Shown: positions 1-10,657, numbered from the stretch's first letter. The stretch is DNA of 64,000 nt from Sediminispirochaeta bajacaliforniensis DSM 16054 (GCF_000378205.1 NZ_KB899411.1:62001-126000), one strand, 5' to 3'. The notes: generated by a model not told the origin, from the sequence alone. A program made the numbers and translations.

Positions 1-24
1 ACTCACATCGCCCGGCAAGGTTCA

Positions 25-1764
25 CTATGCCTGAGCAGCCTGCATATCTTCTTTACTGAAGAGCTTCTTTAGGCTTTCGAAAGCTACAAAAATCACGATG
101 AGAATAATGGCCAGATTGATAATCCCCAAGAGCACCTTTGTACCGGCAATATAACTCATCTCGTTCTCAATCAAAGCCCAGAAGGTCAGAACGAGCATGA
201 AAATGCCGGGAAGCAGGGTAACCAAATACTTTTGCCCGCCCCGTTGCTTGAGATAGACCGAAGCGGTAAAAAGGGCCAGAGCGGCAAGGGTCTGGTTGTT
301 GGCGCCGAAAAGAGGCCAAAGAGCCATGGCTCCCTTTCCATTGGCTCCGGTCGAGAAGGCCAAAATTCCTGCGGTAAGCAACGCGAGAATAGTTGCACCG
401 TATTTGTTGGTGAAAAAGCTTTTTTTCTCGGCGGCACCTACACGATTGGCCCCCAATAATTCCTGAATAACATAACGCTGGAGTCGTGTTGTGGTATCCA
501 TTGACGTTCCGGCAAAGGAAGCAACAAATACCCCCATGATGATCAGGCCGAGGTATTTGGGAATGCCCAAGTAGCTTATCATGTTGGCGGATCCTTCGAC
601 GAAGGCTCCGACCTTGGCGCCCAAACCTGCAGCAGCGCTCCAGGATGCATAATGCTGGGTCCACTTTGCAAGACCGGTAACCGCCCCGGTCTCTCCACGT
701 GCAGCAAGGCCGATACCGGCGGCAGTCGCAATAATGACAATGACAGCCAGGGCCCCTTCCATCAGCATAGAGCCGTATCCGATAAACTGTGCATCTTCCT
801 CTTTTGCAACCTGTTTCGCCGTCGTCCCCGAGGCAACCACCGAGTGGAAGCCGGAGATAGCGCCGCAGGCTATGGTAATAAAGAGAAAGGGCCAGAGAGA
901 CGGAGCTCCCTCAGGAGCCGCCTGTACCGCAGGCGCAACAATCTTCAGTCCGTTAAAGGACGCTGCAATAACAGCGATAACAACCAAGCCCATTGCAATA
1001 AAAAGTTCCCAGGCATTAATATAGTCCCGAGGTTGAAGCAATGTGGTAACCGGCAAAGTAGAAGCGATGAAGCAGTATACAAAGAGAATGAGGGTCCACA
1101 CGCCCGTTGCCGGCATTCCGCCGATGGTAGGCATGTCGAGGGGAATGACATGGCCTAAAACAACGGTAATATACATAGCGACAACAGCTAAAACGGTTGC
1201 TCGGTTGACATGTGCATTGCGCTTGTAAATTGCCCACCCCAGGATTATAGCAATGGGTATCTCCATCCATACCGGGAAAACCGCCTCAGGGTACATATGA
1301 AAGATGACGGCGATGATCATGCCCAATATAGCCAGAAATAACCACAGCTCGATAAAGACAATCAGGAAAAAGGCTACACGAATTCTTTTACTGATATATC
1401 CCGCTGCGACTTCGGATATAGACTTTCCCTGGTTCCTGAGCGACATAACCAGAACACTGAAGTCCTGTACCGCTCCCATAACAATAGAACCCACGAGTAC
1501 CCAAATGAGTGCCGGTAGCCATCCCCATATGACACCGATGGCAGGTCCTACAATCGGTCCGGTTCCGGCAATGGAAGTAAAGTGGTGGCCAAATATAATT
1601 CCTCGTTTTGTCGGAACATAATCGACACCATCCGTGAACTCTACCGCCGGTGTTTTGTTCTGATTCGTCAGTTGGAAGATCTTTTTTCCGACAAACTCAC
1701 CATACAACCGGTAGGCTATGATATAGCCGGCAAAAGCTACTATCATAATTAAAACAGCATCCAT
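25..1764 (-). CDS. cstA: Carbon starvation protein A family transporter (CstA)
   Basis: A 579-residue polytopic inner-membrane protein of the CstA family, whose members take up peptides or pyruvate. It shows the family's N-terminal signature GHHFTSIAGTGPIVGPA near residue 60 and a long series of hydrophobic segments to the C-terminus. The length is close to the shorter CstA/BtsT-like proteins. The ATG start is preceded by AGGAGG about 6 nt upstream and by a sigma-70 promoter at 1799-1827, so it is transcribed separately from rplQ. The family is clear; peptide versus pyruvate as substrate cannot be decided from sequence. Confidence 0.93.
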   Translation of the reverse strand: MDAVLIMIVAFAGYIIAYRLYGEFVGKKIFQLTNQNKTPAVEFTDGVDYVPTKRGIIFGHHFTSIAGTGPIVGPAIGVIWGWLPALIWVLVGSIVMGAVQDFSVLVMSLRNQGKSISEVAAGYISKRIRVAFFLIVFIELWLFLAILGMIIAVIFHMYPEAVFPVWMEIPIAIILGWAIYKRNAHVNRATVLAVVAMYITVVLGHVIPLDMPTIGGMPATGVWTLILFVYCFIASTLPVTTLLQPRDYINAWELFIAMGLVVIAVIAASFNGLKIVAPAVQAAPEGAPSLWPFLFITIACGAISGFHSVVASGTTAKQVAKEEDAQFIGYGSMLMEGALAVIVIIATAAGIGLAARGETGAVTGLAKWTQHYASWSAAAGLGAKVGAFVEGSANMISYLGIPKYLGLIIMGVFVASFAGTSMDTTTRLQRYVIQELLGANRVGAAEKKSFFTNKYGATILALLTAGILAFSTGANGKGAMALWPLFGANNQTLAALALFTASVYLKQRGGQKYLVTLLPGIFMLVLTFWALIENEMSYIAGTKVLLGIINLAIILIVIFVAFESLKKLFSKEDMQAAQA

Positions 1765-1798
1765 GGAAACCTCCTGAAATGAGATTGTTGTATACTAT

Positions 1799-1827
1799 AT
1801 TAAACACCCATTCGAGATATTTGTCAA
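1799..1827 (-). promoter_or_regulatory. Sigma-70 promoter of cstA
   Basis: On the minus strand TTGACA (1822-1827) and TTTAAT (1799-1804) are separated by 17 nt, about 35 nt upstream of the cstA start codon. The AT-rich stretch continues as TATAGTATACA, so the exact -10 could shift by a few bases. Confidence 0.65.
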
Positions 1828-1885
1828 AAAAAGTGCCATATAGAAACACAATTCTCATTATCAGAGGTGGGCTAAAAAAGAAGTC

Positions 1886-1920
1886 AAAAAAAACCGTCTC
1901 TCCACAAGGAAGAGACGGTC
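1886..1920 (-). terminator. Rho-independent terminator after rplQ
   Basis: A 9-bp perfect stem (1893-1901 with 1911-1919) and a 9-nt loop are followed on the minus strand by a run of T (complement of the A tract 1886-1893). It lies about 30 nt past the rplQ stop codon and closes the alpha operon. Confidence 0.9.
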
Positions 1921-1951
1921 GTCTAAGGCCTTACAAACACGATAGAAAAAC

Positions 1952-2470
1952 CTATTCAGCGGCAGGTGCGGCCTCTTTTTTCTCCTCTTCAGCAGGAACA
2001 GGAGCGGCGTCGGCTTCAGCCTTGGGGGCCTCCGCCTTTTTAACTTCATTCGCCTTCTTATCCTCTTTCACAGCCTTTGCTTTCTTGGCCTTGGCAGGCT
2101 TCTTTTCTTCCTGCTTCTTTTCGACCAATTCGAGGATAACCATTTCGGCGGCATCACCTTTTCGTCTTCCCAATTTGAGAATACGCGTATATCCACCGGG
2201 CCGGCTTACAAAACGGGGACCTATCTCGGTAAAGAGCTTTGCAAGAACCTCTTTGTCCTTAATGTCCTTGGCGATAGTGCGCCTATTATGTACCGAATCA
2301 ACCTTTGCCCGGGTAATCATTTTCTCAGCTGTTCGACGAACCGCGAGAGCTTTTGCCTTTGTAGTGGTAATTCTCTCATAACGGAACAGAGAGGTGGCCA
2401 TATTCCTGTGGAGAGAAAGGCGGTGAGCAGCACTTCGACTCAGCCTGTTAAATCCAACTCTATGCTTCAT
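1952..2470 (-). CDS. rplQ: 50S ribosomal protein L17
   Basis: L17 of the large subunit. The first ~120 residues hold the conserved core (start [17 protein letters not shown], then RITTTKAKA and [21 protein letters not shown]). Residues ~122-172 form a low-complexity tail of Lys, Glu and Ala absent from the ~120-residue L17 of most bacteria. The gene overlaps the end of rpoA by 11 nt, suggesting translational coupling, and is last in the alpha operon. Confidence 0.97.
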   Translation of the reverse strand: MKHRVGFNRLSRSAAHRLSLHRNMATSLFRYERITTTKAKALAVRRTAEKMITRAKVDSVHNRRTIAKDIKDKEVLAKLFTEIGPRFVSRPGGYTRILKLGRRKGDAAEMVILELVEKKQEEKKPAKAKKAKAVKEDKKANEVKKAEAPKAEADAAPVPAEEEKKEAAPAAE

Positions 2471-3515
2471 CTTCTTCTTCCTTGTTCATCGGGAGTTTCG
2501 TCGAAGTCTTCAAAACACTGTAATCGGTCATTCCGAGACTAAGGTTCCACTCCTTCAGTTTTTCCTTTATCTCCTGAAGGCTCTTTTTACCGAAGTTTCT
2601 GTTCTTTGCAATCTCTTCCTCGGTCTTCCGGGTCAGGTCACCGATGGTCCGGATATTTGCGCTCTTCAGGCAGTTGAACGAACGAACCGACAATTCCAGC
2701 TCCTCAACAGGAGTATCCAATACGGCCCTTACCCGTTCTTCCTCTTCATCAACATCATCATCACCATCGATCGCATCCTCATCAAAATTGATGAAAATGG
2801 TAAAGTGATCCTTGGCAATCTTCGCAGCCTCAGCCAGTGCATCCTCGGGAGCAATCGTGCCATCGGTGTAGATTTCCATCGTCAGCTTATCGTAATCGCT
2901 CCGTTGCCCGACCCTGGTATTCTCGATACCATAGGTAACACGATGTATAGGGCTGAAGACCGCATCAATCGGAATCGTGCCGATCTCTTCGATATACTTC
3001 TCGTTTACTTCAGAGGGAACATAGCCCCGACCAAGATCAATCTGAACTTCCAGATCGAAATTGGCCTTTTCCATCATGGTGAGGATTTTCCAATCCTTAT
3101 TGATAATTTCAACATCATTGTCTTTTTCAAAGTCGGCACCCGTGATTTCTCCCGGCCCCTTACACTCAATAAGCAGGGTTTTCTGCTCGACCTCTTCCGG
3201 CAACTTAATTTGCAATTGCTTGAGATTGGCAATAATTTCCGGTGTATCCTCAACCACCTCGGGAACCATTTCAAATTCACTCGAGACCATGTGCGGAGTA
3301 CCCTCTTCGTTATAACAGGTAATCTTAACGGCACTTACGGCATACCCCTGAATTGACGAAAGCAAAACTCTCCGAAGCGTATTACCGACCGTCGTACCAA
3401 ATCCCCGCTCAAAAGGGTAGGCCACGAATTTACCATAGTTGGACTGTAGCTCACTATGTTCAAAAGTGATTCCCCGAGGTTTTTTGAATCCCTTTAACAG
3501 ATTCTTCCGCGCCAT
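2460..3515 (-). CDS. rpoA: DNA-directed RNA polymerase subunit alpha
   Basis: 351 residues with the usual two-part layout. The N-terminal assembly domain ([25 protein letters not shown] near residue 35) is followed by an acidic linker rich in Asp/Glu (about residues 250-262) and a C-terminal helix-hairpin-helix domain ([16 protein letters not shown], then [13 protein letters not shown]) that contacts UP elements and activators. It starts 8 nt after rpsD and overlaps rplQ by 11 nt, the classical alpha-operon order rpsM-rpsK-rpsD-rpoA-rplQ. Confidence 0.98.
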   Translation of the reverse strand: MARKNLLKGFKKPRGITFEHSELQSNYGKFVAYPFERGFGTTVGNTLRRVLLSSIQGYAVSAVKITCYNEEGTPHMVSSEFEMVPEVVEDTPEIIANLKQLQIKLPEEVEQKTLLIECKGPGEITGADFEKDNDVEIINKDWKILTMMEKANFDLEVQIDLGRGYVPSEVNEKYIEEIGTIPIDAVFSPIHRVTYGIENTRVGQRSDYDKLTMEIYTDGTIAPEDALAEAAKIAKDHFTIFINFDEDAIDGDDDVDEEEERVRAVLDTPVEELELSVRSFNCLKSANIRTIGDLTRKTEEEIAKNRNFGKKSLQEIKEKLKEWNLSLGMTDYSVLKTSTKLPMNKEEEDEA

Positions 3516-3523
3516 GGATACTC

Positions 3524-4159
3524 CTATCTTGAATAGAGCTCAACGATGAGCTGCTCGTTCACATCCGAAAGATCGGTGACATCATTCCTACCGGGAATTG
3601 CACTCAGACTTCCCTTCATGGCATCCGGATCAAGCATGATCCACGGCATCACACCGCTTTTCGTGTATTCCTTGAGGGCATCTTTGATGACAACCATCTT
3701 CTTACTGGCTTCACGAATTTCGATCTCATCACCCTGACGAACAACATATGAAGGGATTGTTACCCGTTTGCCGTTGACAAGGATGTGACCATGGGAAACC
3801 AACTGCCGGGCCTGCTTTCTGCTGTTGGCGAACCGAAGACGGTACACCACATTATCAAGCCGTCGTTCAAGAAGGATGATCAAATTTTCACCGGTCTTTC
3901 CTCTAAGCCGTTCAGCCTCAACAAAGGTGAGTTTGAACTGTTTCTCGAGAAGACCATACATTCTTCTCAACTTCTGCTTCTCTCGAAGCTGGATACCGTA
4001 ATCGGACATCTTTCGAGCCCGAAACCTCGGTCCCTTTCCGGGAGGGTTTTTCTTCTTTGCAATCGGGCACTTGCCCGTATGACACCGCTCACCCTTAAGA
4101 AAAAGCTTGGTCTTTTCCGCCCGGCAAAGTCTGCACTGTGGTCCTACATATCTGGCCAT
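3524..4159 (-). CDS. rpsD: 30S ribosomal protein S4 (zinc-binding type)
   Basis: 211-residue S4, a primary assembly protein of the small subunit and in many bacteria the autoregulator of the alpha operon. The N-terminus keeps four cysteines (C9, C12, C26, C31 in CRLC and CHTGKC), marking the zinc-binding C+ form. The S4 RNA-binding domain follows ([27 protein letters not shown]). It starts 15 nt after rpsK. Confidence 0.98.
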   Translation of the reverse strand: MARYVGPQCRLCRAEKTKLFLKGERCHTGKCPIAKKKNPPGKGPRFRARKMSDYGIQLREKQKLRRMYGLLEKQFKLTFVEAERLRGKTGENLIILLERRLDNVVYRLRFANSRKQARQLVSHGHILVNGKRVTIPSYVVRQGDEIEIREASKKMVVIKDALKEYTKSGVMPWIMLDPDAMKGSLSAIPGRNDVTDLSDVNEQLIVELYSR

Positions 4160-4174
4160 TACTATTCTTCCTCT

Positions 4175-4558
4175 TTACACTCTTCTACTTTTCCGCGGTC
4201 GGCAACCATTGTGCGGGATCGGCGTAACGTCCCGGATGCTTCGCACCGAAAGGCCGAGATTTCCAAGAGACCGGATAGCTGACTCACGGCCGACTCCCGG
4301 ACCCTTCACAAAGACATTCACTTCCCGCAAACCGTAATCCATGGCCTTTTTGGCAGCCGTTTCAGCGGTAGTCTGGGCCGCATAGGGCGTAGACTTCTTT
4401 GCACCGCGAAAACCAAGACCACCTGCACTGGCCCAGGAAACGGTATTTCCCTGGAGGTCGGTCACGGTCACAATGGTATTGTTAAAGGTGGCCTGTATAT
4501 ATACATTCCCTTCGTATACCGTCTTCTTCGTTCTTTTCTTTCCGCTTGCTTTCGCCAC
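4175..4558 (-). CDS. rpsK: 30S ribosomal protein S11
   Basis: 127-residue S11 of the platform. Conserved blocks [18 protein letters not shown] and [18 protein letters not shown] are present, and the protein ends in the typical basic tail [13 protein letters not shown]. The start is a GTG (4556-4558) with GGAGG 9 nt upstream, one of several GTG starts in this cluster. It lies 17 nt after rpsM. Confidence 0.98.
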   Translation of the reverse strand: MAKASGKKRTKKTVYEGNVYIQATFNNTIVTVTDLQGNTVSWASAGGLGFRGAKKSTPYAAQTTAETAAKKAMDYGLREVNVFVKGPGVGRESAIRSLGNLGLSVRSIRDVTPIPHNGCRPRKSRRV

Positions 4559-4575
4559 GTTCTATTTCCTCCGAA

Positions 4576-4941
4576 CTACTTCTTCTTGTTCGCGACGGTC
4601 TTCTTCTTACCCTTTCGCGTTCGGGCGTTTGTCTTTGTCCGCTGCCCGCGAACAGGAAGTCCTCTTCTGTGCCGAAGACCACGGTAACATCCAATATCCA
4701 TAAGCCTTTTTATATTCAAGGCAATCTGAGTCCTCAGCCGACCTTCCACAGTATAATCACTGTCGATTAGCGTTCTGAGCTTATTCACATCTTCCGCAGA
4801 AAGGTCATTCATTTTGGAATCGGGGTCGATACCCGCTTTCTTACAAATTTCCATGGCGGAACTTCGACCAATGCCATAAATATAGGTCAGCGATATTTTG
4901 GTCGCCTTGTTCGGTAAATCTATACCAGCAATACGTGCCAT
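4576..4941 (-). CDS. rpsM: 30S ribosomal protein S13
   Basis: 121-residue S13 of the 30S head, which contacts the P-site tRNA and bridges to L5. It starts [25 protein letters not shown], carries the helix-hairpin-helix region, and ends in the basic segment [17 protein letters not shown]. The spacing to rpmJ is 12 nt. Confidence 0.98.
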   Translation of the reverse strand: MARIAGIDLPNKATKISLTYIYGIGRSSAMEICKKAGIDPDSKMNDLSAEDVNKLRTLIDSDYTVEGRLRTQIALNIKRLMDIGCYRGLRHRRGLPVRGQRTKTNARTRKGKKKTVANKKK

Positions 4942-4953
4942 CCGGGCTTCCTC

Positions 4954-5067
4954 CTACCTCTGCCGCTGCTTATGTTTCGGATTTTCGCAAATAATGCGAA
5001 CAACACCGTTTCTTCGAATCACTTTGCACTTATCGCAAATCGGTTTAACGCTTGCTCTCACCTTCAT
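4954..5067 (-). CDS. rpmJ: 50S ribosomal protein L36
   Basis: A 37-residue protein read directly from the minus strand between secY and rpsM. It begins [15 protein letters not shown] and ends in KHKQRQR. Three cysteines and a histidine (C11, C14, C27, H32) form the zinc-ribbon site of the C+ L36 form. It follows secY by 13 nt with no infA, adk or map between them. Confidence 0.97.
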   Translation of the reverse strand: MKVRASVKPICDKCKVIRRNGVVRIICENPKHKQRQR

Positions 5068-5080
5068 CTCTTTATCCTCT

Positions 5081-6403
5081 TTATAGATTCCTGGACTTGA
5101 TTCTGCCCTTCTTTACCAATCCATCATGATGATGCATTCTCAGGTGACCTTCGATCTGCGACATTGTGTCAAGATCAACACCTACCATGATCAGCAACGA
5201 CGTACCACCCATGAGCATAGCAACTTCCGCCGGAAAGTTAAAGAGGCCCTGAATGAGTGTGGGGATGACCGCAATAAAGGCAAGGAAAATCGCTCCGGGA
5301 AGAACAATCCGATTCAAGATAGTCGAAAGATACTCTTCCATCTTTTCAGACCGGATCCCGGGAATCGATCCGCCATTTTCCCTTATCTGTTTTGCAATCT
5401 CCACAGGATTTAAGGTAACCTGGGTGTAGAAGTACGCGAAGAAAATAATCAACAGGGTGTAGATGATAATGTAGGGGGCACCCTGCGGCCGAAGCCAGTA
5501 TGAAAAGCGTGCAAGCCAGCGTACTTCCGGTCCGAGGCTCTGTGCAATCTGCAACGGAAAGGTCATAACCGAAGAGGCGAAAATAACAGGAATAACACCT
5601 GAAGGGTTAATCTTAAAAGGGATATAGGTACTCTGGGCACCATACATTTTTCTGCCGATTACCCTCTTGGCATAATTAACCGGAATCTTTCTCTGCCCCT
5701 GTTGTTCATATACAACAAGAGCAACAACAACCACAAACATTGCCACAACGATGATCACGAAAACGGGATTCAATTCCTTGGCCTGTACCTTGCGGAACAA
5801 ATTGATGAGGGCATTAGGCATTCTGGCGACAATACCGGCAAAAATCAGCAGGGAAATGCCGTTGCCAACACCCCTCTGAGTAATCTGATCACCAATCCAT
5901 ATAAGGAATACAGAACCGGTCGTAACCGTCAACATCGCAATAATGGTGTACTGGAGTCGCGGCATATTTATAGCATCCGGAATCGAATCGGCATATCGAG
6001 TAACCACATAAGACTGAATAAGACAGACAAGGATCGTACCGTAACGGGTATACCTGTTGATCTTCTTCCGTCCGCCCTCTTCTTCGGAGATACGTTTTAA
6101 AGAAGGGAATACCAACACCAAGAGCTGCATGATAATCTGAGCCGTGATGTAGGGCATGATACCAAGCATAAAAATGGAAAAGTTTTTGAAAGCGCCACCT
6201 GCAAAGAAGTTGATATACTCGGTAATACCTATCCCACCACTCCCCTGCTGGGACATAAAATAAAGCTTTAAAGCGTTTAGATTTATCCCGGGAATCGGTA
6301 TCGTAGCTCCGAGACGAAAGACCACAAGCATGCCGATTGTAAACAAGATCCGCTGCCTGAGGTCCTTCACCCGAAAAACATCAATTAAGGCGTTATTTGC
6401 CAT
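5081..6403 (-). CDS. secY: Preprotein translocase subunit SecY
   Basis: 440-residue pore subunit of the SecYEG translocon with ten predicted transmembrane segments. Signature blocks include [12 protein letters not shown] after helix 1, the glycine-rich plug region (QQGSGGIGI), [15 protein letters not shown], and the C-terminal [17 protein letters not shown]. It overlaps rplO by 11 nt. Its partner secE is in the same window at 28733-28912. Confidence 0.98.
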   Translation of the reverse strand: MANNALIDVFRVKDLRQRILFTIGMLVVFRLGATIPIPGINLNALKLYFMSQQGSGGIGITEYINFFAGGAFKNFSIFMLGIMPYITAQIIMQLLVLVFPSLKRISEEEGGRKKINRYTRYGTILVCLIQSYVVTRYADSIPDAINMPRLQYTIIAMLTVTTGSVFLIWIGDQITQRGVGNGISLLIFAGIVARMPNALINLFRKVQAKELNPVFVIIVVAMFVVVVALVVYEQQGQRKIPVNYAKRVIGRKMYGAQSTYIPFKINPSGVIPVIFASSVMTFPLQIAQSLGPEVRWLARFSYWLRPQGAPYIIIYTLLIIFFAYFYTQVTLNPVEIAKQIRENGGSIPGIRSEKMEEYLSTILNRIVLPGAIFLAFIAVIPTLIQGLFNFPAEVAMLMGGTSLLIMVGVDLDTMSQIEGHLRMHHHDGLVKKGRIKSRNL

Positions 6404-6854
6404 CGCTACCTTCTTCTATTCCTGTCACCTTCCCACCGGCTTTTTCAATTTTGGCCTTCGCTCCGGCAGAAACCATATCAACCTGAATCATCAATTTTTT
6501 GTCGATCTCACCGTTTCCCAAGACCTTTACCTTGGTTACACCCTGCTTCAGCACCTTTTTTTCCTTAAGGCTTTCGAGTGTAACGGTATCGCCGTCATCA
6601 AAGCGGCCTACAAAATCGCAGATATTGATCGTTTCATACTCTTCGCGAAAATCCGCATTGGAAAAACCGCGCCGGGCAATCCGGCGATACAAGGGCATCT
6701 GTCCGCCTTCGAAACCAAGGCGAACACCACCACCTGACCGGGCATTTTGTCCATTCCGTCCGCGTCCAGAGTAACCGCCGCGGCCACTACCGCTTCCGCG
6801 CCCTACTATCTGCTTACGTTTTCTTGCTCCGTCTGGAACCCTGAGATTCTGCAT
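6393..6854 (-). CDS. rplO: 50S ribosomal protein L15
   Basis: 153-residue L15. The glycine/arginine-rich N-terminus that threads into 23S rRNA is clear (QIVGRGSGSGRGGYSGRGRNGQ), followed by the GFEGGQMPLYRRIARRGF block. It starts 5 nt after rpmD, and its 3' end overlaps the secY start by 11 nt. Confidence 0.98.
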   Translation of the reverse strand: MQNLRVPDGARKRKQIVGRGSGSGRGGYSGRGRNGQNARSGGGVRLGFEGGQMPLYRRIARRGFSNADFREEYETINICDFVGRFDDGDTVTLESLKEKKVLKQGVTKVKVLGNGEIDKKLMIQVDMVSAGAKAKIEKAGGKVTGIEEGSDGK

Positions 6855-6859
6855 GGCTT

Positions 6860-7054
6860 TTACAACTCCTCGACCTTCACTAAATGAGAGACCGCATCAA
6901 TCATCCCCTTAATGGAGGGATTAAGCACATGTTCGGCGCTGCTACCGATCTTTCCCAGACCAAGCGCCTTCACAGTCCGCCGCTGCTGCGGTTTTCTTCC
7001 AATCAGGCTCCTTTTCAGGGTTACCCGCACCTTTTGCTCACTCTTTTTCGCCAT
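6860..7054 (-). CDS. rpmD: 50S ribosomal protein L30
   Basis: 64-residue L30 (MAKKSEQKVRVTLKRSLIGR, then LGLGKIGSSAEHVLNPSIKGMI). The frame is open 28 codons further upstream, but that stretch lies inside the end of rpsE. The ATG at 7052-7054 gives the usual family length and N-terminus and lies 4 nt after the rpsE stop. Confidence 0.96.
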   Translation of the reverse strand: MAKKSEQKVRVTLKRSLIGRKPQQRRTVKALGLGKIGSSAEHVLNPSIKGMIDAVSHLVKVEEL

Positions 7055-7058
7055 ACCA

Positions 7059-7553
7059 TCAACCCCACATCTCGTTGAGTGATTTCCCTCGAGTCTTGGC
7101 AATGCTCTTGGCGTCCATAATCTCATCAAACCCGGCAAAGACAGCCTTCACGATGTTCATGGTATTCTTCGACCCAAGAGATTTGCTGAGAATATCATGA
7201 ATGCCACAGGCATCCATCACCGCACGAACCGGGCCGCCGGCGATAACACCGGTACCGGGAGCCGCCGGTTTTAAAAGGACGCTGGCGCTCTTGTACTGCC
7301 CAACCACCTCGTGGGGAAGCGTAGTCCGCTTCATGGGAACAGTAACCATATTCTTTTTGGCCTTTTCCATTCCTTTTCGAATAGCCTCGGCCACGTCATT
7401 AGCCTTTCCAAAACCGTATCCGACTCGTCCCTTCTGATCACCGACAACAGTAAGGGCCGAAAACGAGAATCGTCGACCACCCTTGACCACCTTTGCAACG
7501 CGGTTAAGTTTGATCAGCTTTTCTACATATTCATTATCTCTGTCTCGTTCCAC
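7059..7553 (-). CDS. rpsE: 30S ribosomal protein S5
   Basis: 164-residue S5, important for decoding fidelity. The double-stranded-RNA-binding-like N-terminal half carries [18 protein letters not shown] and [17 protein letters not shown]; the C-terminal half has [27 protein letters not shown]. The start codon is GTG (7551-7553) behind an AGGGGG sequence. The gene is 9 nt after rplR. Confidence 0.98.
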   Translation of the reverse strand: MERDRDNEYVEKLIKLNRVAKVVKGGRRFSFSALTVVGDQKGRVGYGFGKANDVAEAIRKGMEKAKKNMVTVPMKRTTLPHEVVGQYKSASVLLKPAAPGTGVIAGGPVRAVMDACGIHDILSKSLGSKNTMNIVKAVFAGFDEIMDAKSIAKTRGKSLNEMWG

Positions 7554-7562
7554 CGTTTCCCC

Positions 7563-7931
7563 CTATAACTGTATCCCGGCTTTGCGGGCACCGTCGGCAA
7601 TACTTTTCACCACTCCGTGGTACAGGTAACCATTCCTGTCGAAGACAACCTTCTCAATTTTCTTTTTCTTCAAACGCTCACCAATTTCCTGTCCGATCTT
7701 GGCACCATTTTCAACCGTAGGTTTCAGCCCCTTAAAGGCAGATTCCATGGTGCTAACGGAAGCAATAGTATTCCCTGCCAAGTCATCAATTACCTGGACA
7801 TAGAGATGCCTGTTGCTACGATAGACCGACATTCTGGGAAGTACGGCAGTTCCATTAATTCTCTTCCGGATGTGCCGCTTCCGCTTGAGCCATTTTCGGC
7901 GTTTGTCCGATACATTCTTAAGACTTATCAT
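7563..7931 (-). CDS. rplR: 50S ribosomal protein L18
   Basis: 122-residue L18, which binds 5S rRNA with L5. Basic N-terminus [19 protein letters not shown], core [17 protein letters not shown], and the C-terminal [20 protein letters not shown] block are all present. It starts 16 nt after rplF in the spc segment. Confidence 0.98.
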   Translation of the reverse strand: MISLKNVSDKRRKWLKRKRHIRKRINGTAVLPRMSVYRSNRHLYVQVIDDLAGNTIASVSTMESAFKGLKPTVENGAKIGQEIGERLKKKKIEKVVFDRNGYLYHGVVKSIADGARKAGIQL

Positions 7932-7947
7932 CCTGCTACTCCCGCAC

Positions 7948-8487
7948 CTACTTCACACCAGACTTACCGATCTTACGTCGGATATGTTCTTCCTCATACT
8001 TGACACCCTTTCCCTTATAGGGTTCAGGAGGTCTGATAGAGCGAATCTCAGCACAAGCTTGACCTACTCTCTCTTTGCTTATTCCACTGACGGTAATCTT
8101 ATTCTGAGCATCGACAGCCACAGAAAGCCCCTCTTCCAGCTCATACTCAATCTGAGTGGAGTATCCAAGGTTGAGGAGTAGTGTATTACCCTTCACTTCG
8201 GCCCGATAACCGACCCCGTTGATCACGAGAGAGCGCTCAAAGCCTTTCGTTACGCCAATTACCATATTCTGAATCAACTGGCGATACAGACCATGGAAGG
8301 AACGCGCCATCTTGGAATCATCCTTCCGATCAACGGTCAAGAGATTTCCTTCGACAGCAACGGTAATCACAGGCTGAACGTCCTGCTTCAGTTCTCCCTT
8401 GGGTCCCTTAACCGTCACAAAGCCGTCGGTGATAGTAACACTAACCCCCTGCGGTATCTCGACGGGAAGCTTACCTATTCTAGACAT
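7948..8487 (-). CDS. rplF: 50S ribosomal protein L6
   Basis: 179-residue L6 with its duplicated fold. The N-terminus is [19 protein letters not shown], the middle holds [18 protein letters not shown], and the RNA-binding C-terminal motif is [14 protein letters not shown]. The gene starts 15 nt after rpsH. Confidence 0.98.
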   Translation of the reverse strand: MSRIGKLPVEIPQGVSVTITDGFVTVKGPKGELKQDVQPVITVAVEGNLLTVDRKDDSKMARSFHGLYRQLIQNMVIGVTKGFERSLVINGVGYRAEVKGNTLLLNLGYSTQIEYELEEGLSVAVDAQNKITVSGISKERVGQACAEIRSIRPPEPYKGKGVKYEEEHIRRKIGKSGVK

Positions 8488-8502
8488 ACGACAGTCCCCC
8501 TC

Positions 8503-8901
8503 TTACCACACGGAGCAGATGAGCTCTCCGCCCACCTTCTGTTCCGCGGCCTTCTTTCCGGTGATAACACCGACAGAAGTCGATACAATCATGATGCCGT
8601 GCCCGTTAAAGATTCTGGGCATATCACGATATCCGGAATATACCCGTCGTCCCGGTTTGGATATCTTTTCGATTCCATGTATGACCGGTTTATCCTCTTC
8701 GGTATATTTCAGGAACACCCTGATATTATTCACACCATCAACATTGGTCTTTTTAAAGTTCTTGATATACCCCTCATTCTTGAGGATCTTTACCACTTCA
8801 AGCTTTTGCTTTGATGTGGGAATATCCACCTTTTCATGCCCAGCTTTGCTGGCATTTCGAATTTTGGTCAGCATATCAGCTACTGGATCCGATATAGCCA
8901 T
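8503..8901 (-). CDS. rpsH: 30S ribosomal protein S8
   Basis: 132-residue S8, a primary 16S rRNA binder and in E. coli the spc-operon translational repressor. It starts [17 protein letters not shown] and has the C-terminal signature [19 protein letters not shown]. It starts 9 nt after rpsZ. No S8-type mRNA target was identified here. Confidence 0.98.
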   Translation of the reverse strand: MAISDPVADMLTKIRNASKAGHEKVDIPTSKQKLEVVKILKNEGYIKNFKKTNVDGVNNIRVFLKYTEEDKPVIHGIEKISKPGRRVYSGYRDMPRIFNGHGIMIVSTSVGVITGKKAAEQKVGGELICSVW

Positions 8902-8910
8902 TATCCTCTC

Positions 8911-9096
8911 CTACCAGCTCGATTTCGTAACACCGGGGATTTTTCCCTCGCTCGCCAGTTTCCGAAAGCACACTCTGCACATCTGAAACTTCCGCATGTA
9001 TCCACGAGGACGCCCACAAATCCGGCAACGATTGACCTTTCGGGTCATATACTTCGGTTTGCGCCGCGCCTTGATAATCATTGACTTCTTGGCCAT
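8911..9096 (-). CDS. rpsZ: 30S ribosomal protein S14, type Z (zinc-binding)
   Basis: A short 61-residue S14 of the zinc-binding form. Two CxxC pairs (CRICG and CRVCF) flank [11 protein letters not shown], and the protein ends GVTKSSW. The long zinc-free S14 of gamma-proteobacteria is about 100 residues. It lies between rplE (12 nt) and rpsH (9 nt). Confidence 0.98.
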   Translation of the reverse strand: MAKKSMIIKARRKPKYMTRKVNRCRICGRPRGYMRKFQMCRVCFRKLASEGKIPGVTKSSW

Positions 9097-9108
9097 TATC
9101 TCGCTCCC

Positions 9109-9663
9109 CTATTTCTTCCTGAAGGGCATGCCAAGTTTCTTTAACAACTCTCTGGCTTCCCCATCGGTATTCGCCGTCGTAACGATGGCTACATTCAATC
9201 CACTCACCTGCTCGATCTTGTCGTAGTCGATCTCGGGGAAAATAATCTGCTCCTGGATACCCAAGGAGTAGTTCCCGTGTCCGTCGAAGGCATTGGGATT
9301 GACACCACGAAAGTCCTTAACACGAGGGAGAGCCACATTCATGAGTCTATCGAGAAACTCCCACATCATAGCGCCGCGAAGTGTTACTTTCGCACCGATC
9401 TCATTTCCCTGCCGCAGCTTAAAATTCGAAATAGACTTTCGAGCCTTTGTCTTTACGGCATGCTGCCCGGTTATCTGTTCGAGTTCTTTTACGGCAGATT
9501 CGAGAAGCTTTTTATTATTCAAAGCCTCTCCGACCCCCATACTTACCGAAACCTTGGTAATTCCGGGAATCTGTTGCCGAGATGTATAAGCGAACTCTTC
9601 CATCAGTTCGTTGGCAATCTTTTCGCCGTACAGCTTTTTCAATCTAGGTACGTACTGTTCCAT
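9109..9663 (-). CDS. rplE: 50S ribosomal protein L5
   Basis: 184-residue L5 of the central protuberance, binding 5S rRNA. Recognised by [15 protein letters not shown], the [27 protein letters not shown] region, and [21 protein letters not shown]-type residues near 120-140. Its ATG overlaps the rplX stop by one base (TGATG), so the two are probably translationally coupled. Confidence 0.98.
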   Translation of the reverse strand: MEQYVPRLKKLYGEKIANELMEEFAYTSRQQIPGITKVSVSMGVGEALNNKKLLESAVKELEQITGQHAVKTKARKSISNFKLRQGNEIGAKVTLRGAMMWEFLDRLMNVALPRVKDFRGVNPNAFDGHGNYSLGIQEQIIFPEIDYDKIEQVSGLNVAIVTTANTDGEARELLKKLGMPFRKK

Positions 9664-9980
9664 CAGACCGCATCCCCACTTTTCTTCGCGTAGCGGATCT
9701 TTTTTCCGCCCTCAAACCGATAGCCAAGCCGGGTTGTCTGCCCTCCCTTGCCCACAAAGGCAAGATTGGAAAGTTCAATGGGGGCTTCAACTTCAATGAT
9801 GCCGCCCTTATCCTGCTGGCTCTTCGGACGAACCGCTTTTTTCACCATGTTGAGCCCCTGTACGATGGCCCGGTTTTTTGCGTGATCGATACGGAGGATC
9901 TTACCGGTTTTTCCCTTTTCCTTTCCGGTCAAAACCTTTACCGTATCGTCCCGTTTCAGCTTTGTTCTCATAACACTCAT
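9663..9980 (-). CDS. rplX: 50S ribosomal protein L24
   Basis: 105-residue L24 with a KOW domain ([21 protein letters not shown]) and the C-terminal [18 protein letters not shown] block. The frame is open 13 codons further upstream. The ATG at 9978-9980 was chosen because AGGAGG lies 6 nt before it and the product then starts [12 protein letters not shown], as usual for the family. It begins 10 nt after rplN. Confidence 0.95.
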   Translation of the reverse strand: MSVMRTKLKRDDTVKVLTGKEKGKTGKILRIDHAKNRAIVQGLNMVKKAVRPKSQQDKGGIIEVEAPIELSNLAFVGKGGQTTRLGYRFEGGKKIRYAKKSGDAV

Positions 9981-9990
9981 CACCAACCTC

Positions 9991-10359
9991 CTAAAGGACC
10001 TCAGGGGCGAGAGAGACAATCTTCATGAATCCATATTCACGAAGCTCACGGGCCACCGGCCCAAAAATACGCTTGCCCCTAGGATTAAGGTTAGCATCGA
10101 TAATGACACATGCGTTATCGTCAAACCTGATATAGGTTCCGTCCGGTCGACGGTACTCCTTCTTGGTTCTAACAATGACCGCTTTCTGCACATCGCCTTT
10201 CTTAATATTTCCATTCGGCAGGGCATCTTTCACCGCTACCACAATAATGTCGCCAACGCCGGCGGTCTTCCTCTTGGAGCCGCCGAGGACCTTGATACAT
10301 TGTACGCGTTTAGCCCCGCTGTTGTCGGCGACGGTCAGGTTTGTCTGCATCTGAATCAT
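9991..10359 (-). CDS. rplN: 50S ribosomal protein L14
   Basis: 122-residue L14, part of an intersubunit bridge. Start [19 protein letters not shown] and the segment [19 protein letters not shown]-like residues (about 70-88) match the family, as does [23 protein letters not shown] at the end. GGAGG precedes the ATG by about 10 nt. Confidence 0.98.
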   Translation of the reverse strand: MIQMQTNLTVADNSGAKRVQCIKVLGGSKRKTAGVGDIIVVAVKDALPNGNIKKGDVQKAVIVRTKKEYRRPDGTYIRFDDNACVIIDANLNPRGKRIFGPVARELREYGFMKIVSLAPEVL

Positions 10360-10382
10360 AACTGCACATCCTCCCTCACGTC

Positions 10383-10634
10383 TTACTTTGCGCGTTCAAC
10401 AATCTCGGTCAGCCGCCAGCACTTATCTTTGCTGATGGGGCGACACTCTACAACACGTACCAAATCACCAACTCCGGCCTCATTGCGCTCATCGTGAGCT
10501 TTCAGCTTCTTGGTCTTGTTCACGTACTTCTTGTAGAGCCTGTGCAGGGTACGCTCTTTTACCGCAACGACGATGGTTTTATCCATCTTATCGCTGACAA
10601 CCATTCCGGTATAACTCTTTTTATGGCTATTCAT
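10383..10634 (-). CDS. rpsQ: 30S ribosomal protein S17
   Basis: S17, a primary 16S rRNA binder with an OB fold: [35 protein letters not shown] and [13 protein letters not shown]. The ATG at 10632-10634 gives 83 residues. A GTG at 10656-10658, overlapping the rpmC stop and preceded by AAGGA, would add eight residues and is a realistic alternative start. Confidence 0.93.
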   Translation of the reverse strand: MNSHKKSYTGMVVSDKMDKTIVVAVKERTLHRLYKKYVNKTKKLKAHDERNEAGVGDLVRVVECRPISKDKCWRLTEIVERAK

Positions 10635-10657
10635 ATCCGCAGGCCTCTCTTTCACCA

